This document shows, one piece after another, positions 20,002 through 28,041 of a DNA stretch of 64,000 nt. Made by a program: the position numbers and the translations under genes. Where the stretch lies: assembly GCA_949358305.1 (NCBI GenBank), contig OX442314.1, positions 56,615,369-56,679,368 on the forward strand, read 5' to 3'. Every line of letters begins with the position of its first letter. Positions within the stretch are counted from its first letter, which is position 1. The DNA comes from Strigamia acuminata. Lineage: Eukaryota; Arthropoda; Chilopoda; Geophilomorpha; Linotaeniidae. The notes beneath the pieces were generated by a model, which made no database searches, was not told where the DNA came from, and saw only the letters and a list, made by a program, of their open reading frames with translations.

Positions 20002-20121
20002 ATGGAGACGATGGTGACGGAAAACGAAGATATCGAGGCCGTAGTGACACAAGAGATTGTCATCGACGGGGAAGTCTATGTCCCCTCTTCCCCCTCTTCG
20101 TCAACCGAAGCCGATACGTAA
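20002..20121 (+). CDS. Hypothetical 39-residue acidic frame
   Basis: A short complete frame rich in Glu, Val and Ser, starting METMVTENEDIEAVVTQE and ending in a Ser-rich tail. It lies just beyond the LTR of element A. It could be an exon of a host gene broken by the insertion, or chance. No domain is recognised and no partner exon is evident. Confidence 0.25.
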   Translation: METMVTENEDIEAVVTQEIVIDGEVYVPSSPSSSTEADT

Positions 20122-20566
20122 AAAATCAATCAAAAAACTTATTAACCACAACAAACTTTGTTTCAACATTCAAATCATTCCTTTTTTCAATTTTTTTTTA
20201 CTAAATGTGCAATTGAATAAATAAATAAATATTAATTTCAATCTAACTGTTTCGTAAACAACTTTCTATTTTCCCAACAAAAACAAGACTCAATTACAGA
20301 TTTCGATTAAAAACGTTTATACACCTATGTAGTAATTTATGAACTTTGGTACGATGATTTTTAAAATGCGAAACCCGTGGTTGCTGTTATGGAAATCGAA
20401 GAAACAGAGGGCGTGGAGGTTTTAACTACGTCGTAGTATTTGTAGTCAGTGGTCGATTATTTTAGGAACGTGCAGTTTGTCGTATTCCATTTCAAAACTT
20501 TCAAAACGAAATAAAATAGCATAAATCTTAAGTACAGCTCTTTTCTCGATTATTTTTAGAACAATA

Positions 20567-21160
20567 GTGAAACCTTCAAGATTCAGCAACAACATGCATT
20601 CAGGTGTAAAACCGCTGAATCGCAAACCAAGACGAAATATAGTTGAAAACGAGATAGAGTCCGAAGATATTAATAATCAACCATCATTATTGCCGACTTT
20701 CTCGCCATTGGCATCAAACCGTAAAAGAGTCGAATATGACGATTATGGTGAAGGTGGCGACGACAATGTTCCCAATACCCTTGATAATGCGAGAGGTAAA
20801 GGAATTAAAGGAAACGAATCTGACTCTGATCACTTTGTTGAAATCTGTTTTTTCTAATGTTGCTCTCATTAAGGCTGAAGTAGGCCAAAACAAAGAAATG
20901 TTAACTCAAATACTTCTAACAAGCCAAGGTGGACGACAGTTATTAATTCCCAAAGGGAAGAGGAAATTGAACTGGCGTTTGCATTACCTGCCGAAAAGAA
21001 TCAAACAAGTGACCAGGGCAGTATTGTGGATACCCCACTCAGAAGAGCGATAGTGAAACCTACAAGATTCAATAACAACAACACGCATAGAGGTGTGAAA
21101 CAACTGAATCGCAAAACAAGACCAAATGCAGTTGAAAACGAGATAGAGTCCGAATGCGAA
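20567..21160 (+). pseudogene. Hypothetical coding remnant with internal duplication
   Basis: A 96-codon frame (20567-20857) overlaps a second (20736-21053) in another frame containing VALIKAEVGQNKEMLTQILL, which looks like a real coiled-coil protein segment. About 105 bp at its start (20569-20670) recur at 21053-21160 with ~85% identity. The two-frame layout and partial duplication suggest a decayed gene or exons with a skipped intron. It resembles N-terminal regions of insect transposon-derived proteins only in a general way; family not recognised. Confidence 0.4.
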
Positions 21161-21647
21161 TATTTAAATATACACATATCTAATATTTTCCGCCTTAAAT
21201 AACATTCCTGTTGGTGAGGAAAGGAATATGAATGCATAAAAATGAAAAAAAACGTTCATTCTTTCACAGTAACTTAATTAATTAGTTGAAGCAATAGTTA
21301 ATTGCTAAGTGTTTAGATGTGGGCACCATGTTAAAATTGCATCATGCCGCATTCATAGAATGGAATACAGTCTTATAAAAGCAATATCATGAATTTAGTA
21401 AACGCTACATCCACAAACGGGAATGCAGGCTAACAATACCAAAGAATAAAATTCAAATTTAAAACACTAGACCAGAGCTCTCATTCAGCACCACTGCAAT
21501 AACTGACCAGTGGCCCAGGGGCAACCACGAGGAGGTAGAGAGTTGGATTTCCTGCCCCCAATTCAAAAAATAAAATATCTTCGTAAAATCTTCAATGAAA
21601 TTACGTCCACACGGCTGACTAGAAATTGAACAAATGAAATAATAAAA
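21161..21647. other. AT-rich intergenic DNA
   Basis: No gene or clear repeat was seen apart from scattered words related to the tandem repeat that follows. Confidence 0.4.
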
Positions 21648-22227
21648 TTGTGTCCACACAACTCCTTAATTGCACACCTATTTGTGTGAAAAGCTTGAAA
21701 TTAAATCCATTTCGAGAAATTAGTTTGAATAAATACCCAGTGACGACGATAAACTAGTAAACGAAGGCACTAGGAACGTGTGCCAACTGACGGAAGAAAC
21801 AACATCCTCGACGACAATGGCGGCGGCTTCGGCCTGGCAAATTCAGCTGAGAAAAATCAAAATTGTGTCCATACAACTCCCTGATTGTACACCTACAAAT
21901 ATGAAAAGCTTGAAATTAAATAAATTAATTTGAATTAATACCCAGTGATGACGATAAACTAGAAACCGAAGACTTAGAAGAATGCGTGCCAACTGACGGA
22001 AGAAACAACATCCTCGACGACAATGGCGGCGGCTTCGGCCTGGCAAATGAACAAAGAAAAATCAAAATTGTGTCCACACAACTTGATCGCACACCTACCT
22101 ACGTGAAAAGCTTGAAATTAAATAAATTCGAACAAATTAATTGGAATAAATACCCAATGACTACGATAAACTAGTAAACGAAGACTTTGAAGAACGTGTG
22201 CCAACTGACGGAAAGAACAACATCCTC
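21648..22227. repeat. ~205-215-bp tandem repeat, about 2.8 copies
   Basis: Units begin at 21648, 21863 and 22068 with TTGTGTCCACACAACTCC-like starts. They contain GTGCCAACTGACGGAAGAAA and, in the first two, CTCGACGACAATGGCGGCGG. The copies differ by substitutions and short indels and share no conserved frame. The third unit is truncated at about 22227. Confidence 0.85.
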
Positions 22228-22521
22228 GCTCCACGCTAATGCTACGAATACAAAGAAATGAATGACGGATCAAAGTTGCGCGGTGGCGATTACTTGAAAT
22301 ACGTCTTTTCGTATGCATCTAAACCCACTAGAAGTATTTTTTTTGACATAATAACAATGAAATCGCAATCATTGGTTACTGTATCAAGTTTCACAAAAAC
22401 CCGAAACATGGACAACCGAATATCAGAAGTGAAAAATAAAATTACCAAAACATTATAAACAAAGTTCATGAATATTTGCTGAAAATATTTTTTTCCTCGA
22501 AAACTTTACAATTACGTAGAA

Positions 22522-22763
22522 AATAACGATAAATATGAAACACATACCAGCACCATAAGATGGCGCCATCAACCGCCAGCTCTATCAATTTTGGGCAACA
22601 GATGGCGCCAAATTTCAATCACGAAAAATGAATTTATTGTGAGAATTGCTAACCTATTCTAGCAAATTTCGCCGGATACAAAACGACATCATCAGCTTTC
22701 CTTTTAACGGTATTCCACGGCGATAAAACATTCATTTTCAACTTAATCCACACCTTTTTCAAT
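22522..22763. repeat. Dispersed repeat R1, copy 1 (with the 3' end of the cyclin gene)
   Basis: The block from AATAACGATAAATATGAAAC to the coding end of the cyclin frame recurs at 26129-26393 and, without the coding part, at 41600-41740. It contains the paired words AAGATGGCGCCATC and AGATGGCGCC. This copy is joined to the longest cyclin frame and may be the source. Confidence 0.75.
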
Positions 22764-23441
22764 ATCGTACCTCTATACGGCGCTCGCCGCAAAGCAAAAT
22801 CGAAATCGTCCCGTTGGTTTTGACTAAAACTAATAAACTCGACGACCATTCCATCCAACGCCTCCATCGTGAGCGAATCGTCAATCGATTCGAACCAATT
22901 CGAGCCGAGAATCGCGCCATTTGCCAGCTTGCTCGCCAAACGAATGCACACGCACGCCATTTGCCTCGGCGTAAACTGCAAACACATGACCGTCAAGTGC
23001 AAGTTAATCGTCGCCAGCACACACGCCGTGTGCCTCAGCCGATTGTCGGCTTCAATCGGGACGAGAAACTCGGTGATGATCGTGTGCGGTTGTTCGATCG
23101 TGAAGTCGAATTTCAAGGCGGGCATCATTATTCGTTCGATGCGAACGACGTTTTGTATTTGCTCCTCGACTTGCGCGCAGTCGCTGTCGTAGTAATCCAT
23201 TTGCCCGCCGAAGTACAGAAAGTATTCGGCGAGGATTTCTTTTAATTGCGCGTCGGCCGAGTCGATTTTCGCCGCGATGAAAAAGGCGGCGACGGCGACT
23301 TCGTAGGACGACCACGTGATGATTGCGTCGACGGGATCGGCCGTGACAAAGCGGTGTAAGTAGACGATGGCCGTGTTTATGTGCAGTTGGTGCACGCGCA
23401 GTTTTGTGCCGAGAACTTGGATCAAGTTGGCGCATTCTTGT
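22649..23441 (-). CDS. Cyclin T/K-like protein, large exon, N-terminus missing
   Basis: About 264 codons form the cyclin-box fold: ANLIQVLGTKLRVHQLHI, NTAIVYLHRF and AAFFIAAKID match the first cyclin fold of the transcriptional cyclins T and K, which bind and activate CDK9 or CDK12/13 in the nucleus. A second fold (ACVLATINLHLTVMCLQFTP) and a C-terminal tail ending in PAKFARIG follow. The frame has no ATG; reading upstream meets an in-frame TAA. A possible acceptor AATCAG|A at 23442-23444 would make codon 1 an Arg split by an intron, as expected for the RQ(E/Q)-A-NLIQ motif. No first exon (with the usual W-x-F and TPS motifs) was found up to 23870. It is either a real exon whose 5' part lies further right, separated by repeats, or a truncated copy. 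The GC-rich codons differ from the AT-rich surroundings. Confidence 0.75.
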
Positions 23442-23865
23442 CTGATTTATATTTCGTGAGGGATGGCGATGGGAGTCGTTGTAGAAGACATCGGGAGTGT
23501 TTTTAGATGGTTCTAGATTTAGTGGTGCTGTATATGTAGTGAAGATGTGAAGTTGTCACGGGTTTATTACGTATTCTGTTACTCGTGGTTACGTATTCGC
23601 GAAATGCCTCGCTCGTTTGCACAACGTACATTGTTTGCTGAAACTGAATTTTTTAGACAAAGTATGGGAGTTTTGGGGCTCAAATTGTTTTTTTTGTTTT
23701 TTTTTTACCAAAAATTGAAGTTTTTCTCGTAAAATTGAAGCTGTTTTGGCTAAAAAAAAACAAGTTTTTTGTCTATACACGCAGTTTTGTCTGTACATAC
23801 AGTTTCTTGCAGAATAACAAAGTTTTAAATTTTGCGCCTAAAAATAAAGCTTTATATAACTATTA
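23442..23865. other. Upstream of the cyclin exon
   Basis: A short frame MSSTTTPIAIPHEI reads in the cyclin frame but ends at TAA just before the exon. The rest is T- and A-rich with repeated GTTTTGGCT words. No first cyclin exon is visible. Confidence 0.4.
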
Positions 23866-24467
23866 ATGAAGTTTTATACAGATAGGCCCGATTTCAATTA
23901 TATTTGCAACGGATGTGGCCAGCCGCGTGCCAGGGCCATTTGTCCTCACTGGGAGGCCATCTGTCGGTTCTGTGGCAAAGTTGGTCATTTGACAAGGGTT
24001 TGTAAGATGGCCACACAAACCCAAGCTGGGCCTAATCGAATTGTAACCAATTTTACACCAAGAAGTCCAGTTCACTTTTCAGGGCCGACAGTGCAAGCAT
24101 CTACACCATCTCAGGCTCGTTTTAGGCAAAGGATTGCACCAATGAATTTCATGGATGCACAGGCAAGCAGGTTACCATGGAGTTCAGCGACCCTGCCAAA
24201 TGTAAATAATTATATAACCAAACATTACCAAATGACAATGTAACTGCAAATAATGTGTTTTCTGTGCAAGGAGAGGAACAACACAGCAATCTTAATTTTA
24301 ACCATTCTAACCTAGATAACAGGAATAAGAATTTGCAATATGATAATTCAATATTTTTCTTAGAGTCCAATGATTGTAAGTTTCCTCCCATGACAGTTCA
24401 GGCCCAAGTGAAACATGTACCCATGACTTTCCAGATAGGCACAGGCTCTGAATACAGTTATATATGA
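23866..24467 (+). pseudogene. Gypsy-like gag/protease remnant
   Basis: A 125-codon frame has a double zinc motif ending in the CCHC knuckle CRFCGKVGHLTRVC, preceded by CNGCGQPRARAICP. This is typical of the nucleocapsid end of arthropod Gypsy-type gag. After a frame break, 24255-24467 ends in VPMTFQIGTGSEYSYI, which lines up with the aspartic-protease start (usually DTGAE/DSGAE) but has Gly in place of the catalytic Asp. It is a broken fragment from a different family than elements A-D; the Gypsy remnant at 26401 may belong to the same family. Confidence 0.75.
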
Positions 24468-26009
24468 AACCATGCTTATTAAACTAATTTACATGTTTGT
24501 AATTGAATTTCAAGAAGTATGCCAATCTTTGCTAATATTTGCTGATTTTGCAGTCGCTCAACGACCAAAGAGAGAAACCAAAAGAAAAAAAACGCATATG
24601 GGAAAAAGTTTGCCAAATGCTACTTTTGCACGTGACTCACAATGCTTAATTCGAAAATGTAGAAATAGCCAAACCATTAAATTACAGGAAAATGGCACGA
24701 AAAAAAAGTGCTGATGTTCTGAATAAATCGACTGCTACAAAACGAATTGCAGCATTCAAATCAAATCCAGGTAGCAAACCACACTCCAACATCGAAAGAT
24801 TTAAGAAAGAAATAAAATGAATTGTACCATGGCCTCATGCAATTTTGAAAATATTTTTGTTTCTATAATAATTCACATTTTTTTTTATCAAGAATGCAAC
24901 AGTTTGAAAAAAACAGACGCTTGACTCAGATTCGCTTAGTTCAAACCAACACAACCATTAGAAATTATTTCATTAAACTTTGACAACGAAAAGAAAAAAC
25001 TTTAAAGAACAAAATGAAGAGAAGAATAAAAAGTTAGTTGGCTCACTGTGGGTGTGACTCTAGGCTAGGTTACTTAGTGATCTTTTCCAATTGTCAGCAG
25101 TCTATCTTGTTAGAATTCCAGTTTTTCTCATCCAGAACCATCAACAGAAAAGATAAATTTATGAGAATATATTAATTCATGAGAAAGCAAAGAAGAAAAA
25201 GCAAACGCCCCTACTGTGCTTGCGGCAAGAGAATGTGAGAAGTGATTTTTGATAAATTTGTGCGTTTTACAACATTTTTTGGAGTTTTTTTAGAATGTTT
25301 CTCTTGCACAAACGGTCAGCAAAGCCCAGAAAATTTTGAAAAACTGCGCAACCTTTTACGAAAAAAAAAAGTGCATCACTCACGATGACAAGCTAAAATA
25401 AACCAACTCAAAAAATTGCTCATGCAATCCGAAAATGAAGGCAGGATGTTAATCGGAAAATGCTACATTCATCGAAATGCAGGCTTACAAGACCAAAATT
25501 ATTAGTGCATTTAGATCTTGTCACAATTCAATCTCAGTTTTGCATGTTTAGATAGCGAGTGGTCAATGTTGGTCAATGTCGCTGCATCAAAATTAAACGC
25601 CAGCAAACAAATGTAGGCCTACAAAAAAATACTTGAAAAGAAGAGAAATTTGGAATAAAATAGAGATGAAACTCCGAAATTTGATAACCAAGAAAATAAA
25701 CGATTTAAAACTATCCATCTCGCAGAACGGAATCAAAATCAAAGCCAAGTACATTTACGAACATTCCAAATAGGCTTAGCACCACCGAACATGAAAACGG
25801 AAAATCTCGACAAATTCAAAACCAAACATCACCATCCATCGCCTGATTACAGATTCACAACATACCGATAGGAATTCAGCAAAAAGTATTTTGGATGGCA
25901 ACAAATTAAAAAGGATTCGAATGAGAGACGATCGGAAAAACAACCAGCAAGACGAAAGCTCCGCCGAGACCATCGATCAGAAATGATGTGACGTCGAAAC
26001 AACATGAAC
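24468..26009. other. AT-rich intergenic DNA
   Basis: No gene is supported. A 42-codon lysine-rich frame at 24692-24820 (MARKKSADVLNKSTATKRIA...) is complete but too short to call. Minus-strand frames at 25776-26223 are hydrophobic by composition only. Confidence 0.4.
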
Positions 26010-26279
26010 GTGACGCAATCAATTCTGCGCGAGAGCAAAGTACATTGTAAGAAACCGCGCTTAAATAAAATAAAACAAAGAAAATTTGAAAAAAGAAACT
26101 TAAAAAAAAACATCCTCCAACAATATTAAAATAACGATAAATATGAAACACATACCAGCTCCATAAGATGGCGCCATCAACCGCCACTCTCGAAACAATC
26201 GGCCAATCCCGTCGCTCTATCAATTTTGGGCGATGGCGCCAAATTTGAGTCTTGAAAAATGGATTTATTGTGGTAATTG
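26010..26279. repeat. Dispersed repeat R1, copy 2
   Basis: GTGACGCAATCAATTCTGCG through the GATGGCGCC block. The left part (26010-26130) matches 41471-41600, and the right part (26129-26279) matches 22522-22648. This is the most complete copy. Confidence 0.75.
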
Positions 26280-26395
26280 CTAACCTATTCTAGCAAATTT
26301 CGCCAGACACAAAACTTCATCATTAGCTTTTCTTTTAACGTTCTTCCGCGGCGATAAAACCATCGGTTCCAACTTAATCCACACCTTTTTCAAGC
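26280..26395 (-). pseudogene. Duplicated 3' end of the cyclin gene
   Basis: The minus-strand frame KKVWIKLEPMVLSP...AKFARIG is about 75% identical to the last 37 residues of the cyclin exon at 22649, stop codon included. It belongs to R1 copy 2 and has no cyclin box, so it is a processed or segmental fragment. Confidence 0.75.
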
Positions 26396-26985
26396 CGGGT
26401 CCCAAGGAAATGCGGCGTATCGTCAAGATGCATCCAGCTCCAGTCAGTTCCAAACCGTAGCTTCTACCACTTTTAATTTACAAGCAAGCAATCGTCCACA
26501 ATGGCCACGTGTACAACAGCGCATCTCCGGGAGTTCCGGTGGCCGTAACCCAGCCAGGTTTTTGCGAGGTGCAAGGTAAGAGACTGTGTTTCACGGCTCT
26601 GTTTCTGGTCCACATTCTGATGGGGCGCAGCCAACTGCCCTAATCAAAGCTGTGTCTGAACCCTTGTGCCGGCGGTTGTGGACACATCATTCTCGAGCCA
26701 TGTGCCCCTTCAAGACGGCCACGTGTCATAACTGTGGCTGCACAGGACACAGCCTCTGTCTGTCGTTCACCTTCTTCATCGCAGAGTCCCAGAGCACAGC
26801 TTCAAGCTGCTTCGACGGTTAAGTGGCGATTACAGAGCCACCAATAACAGGATCATTGTTCCACTTCCACTCACAGCAGATCTGCTTGCTGGACTGGCTG
26901 GTGTGAGGTTTTTCACCTCGCTTGACCTATGCCAGGTCTATCAACAAATCCCGTTGACTCAAGCTTCTGCATTATGGCGAATTAA
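26396..26985 (+). pseudogene. Gypsy gag and reverse-transcriptase remnant
   Basis: Three decayed pieces lie in order: a gag-like stretch (26400-26580), a zinc-knuckle piece CPFKTATCHNCGCTGHS at about 26700-26750, and a reverse-transcriptase piece LLAGLAGVRFFTSLDLCQVY at about 26870-26965 that matches the PLPxxxDLxxxLAG...FxxLDLxxxY segment of Gypsy RT. Large internal deletions separate them. The family may be the same as the remnant at 23866. Confidence 0.7.
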
Positions 26986-27139
26986 ACGCATTGACTATAA
27001 ATTCTGCCTTCCTGGACGCAAACCTTACTTGAACAACAAACAAATTTGTAAAAGGCTTGCTTGGGCATAGAAAGATGAGAAGTGGACCACAGAAATGTGG
27101 AATTCGATTATTTTCTCTGATGAATCAACGTTCTGCTTG
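26975..27139 (+). pseudogene. Tc1/mariner transposase remnant, 5' half
   Basis: The frame RKPYLNNKQICKRLAWA, a stop, then KWTTEMWNSIIFSDESTFCL matches the segment of Tc1 transposases around the second catalytic Asp (FSDES). The gene is cut at 27139 by the hAT insertion and continues at 41261. It is an old, stop-containing copy. Confidence 0.8.
27132..27139. repeat. Left target-site duplication of the hAT element
   Basis: TCTGCTTG here and at 41261-41268: an exact 8-bp duplication, the length made by hAT transposases, placed directly outside the 18-bp perfect terminal inverted repeats. Confidence 0.9.
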
Positions 27140-27173
27140 TAGGGATTGCAGTACCGGACGGTTTTCATCGTAC

Positions 27174-27177
27174 CGGT
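27174..27177. repeat. Target-site duplication of Gypsy element C
   Basis: CGGT at 27174-27177 and 40045-40048, immediately outside the TG...CA ends of the two LTRs. Four base pairs is a usual length for Gypsy integrases. Confidence 0.85.
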
Positions 27178-27997
27178 TGTCGCGTCCTACTTGGTATAGG
27201 TTTAAATAGCGCTAACGTGTAATACTTTACCTGTGATCAATTATGTAAATACCCAAATGAATACCAAATGTATGTAAATAAACAGGTAATTTATTCACCA
27301 GGCTTTATGCCTTTAAAATACACTCAGTAATAATTCTAGAGTCGACGTGGTCAGCGTCGAACAAAGGATTTCTCAAGATGGCGTCGTCGATTCCGCGTGG
27401 TCGGCGGAACAAAGGCGGCGTCTCGAGTTGTCGTTAATTCGTCACGGATTCGTCTTCACGGACGCGGTGGAATGCTCTTTCGAGTCTTCTATCCGTGCCT
27501 GTTGTCTAGGGTTTGTTTAGCGTCGCAGAGGCCTCGTCTAGGAACTTTGGGGTTCCCTACAAAGCACTCGGACACTTACTTCGGCGAATAATCGTCTGGG
27601 CGATTATTCTGGGTGATTTCACAAGGGCTATTCTCGTGCTTTCGCAGGAATAGCTCGCAAGTGACTTCGTGAGAGTTACAGTTTGCACTTTACTCAGCGA
27701 TCCTCGATCAATCCTAACTTGTAGTTGAAGTTGGCCTGACGGTGAGGTAGTTGCTGTGTTCTTGGTGTCGTTTGTGTAAGTTCTGACTTTAGGCGGGAAA
27801 CACAGCCTTTTATGCAGTGGGGTGAAGGGCCGGCGATCAACCAATGGGGGCTGACCATCAGCCGCTTCCTCCCCCTCGGGGCACACACCTGCCATGGGGA
27901 GGTGGAGCCAACTCGGGGGGGAACGACTCTTCAATCACAGTGACTCAGAGGACAAGCATCCGCCCTGGGGGGACACTTATCCAACTGGGTCACCACA
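27178..27997 (-). mobile_element. 3' LTR of element C
   Basis: 820 bp. On the coding strand it runs from TGTGGTGACCC to GACGCGACA. It has a TATA-like GCATAAAAGG (27807-27816), a donor-like GAAGTAAGT (27574-27579 core), the word CAAGATGGCGTC at 27374-27385 and AATAAA signals near its end. It is practically identical to the 5' LTR. Confidence 0.95.
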
Positions 27998-28012
27998 CGT
28001 CCCTCCTCCAGC
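27998..28012 (-). other. Polypurine tract, element C
   Basis: On the coding strand GCTGGAGGAGGGACG stands directly before the TGTGGTG start of the 3' LTR. It is the expected plus-strand primer and resembles the tract of element A. Confidence 0.8.
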
Positions 28013-28041
28013 TTCGATCTCGGATCGGAGCGATCTCAATT

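Noticed and set aside
19407-20204. 265-codon frame across the LTR of element A
   Set aside because: It spans the LTR, its polyA signal and the junction with host DNA, and the matching LTR of element B does not keep it open.
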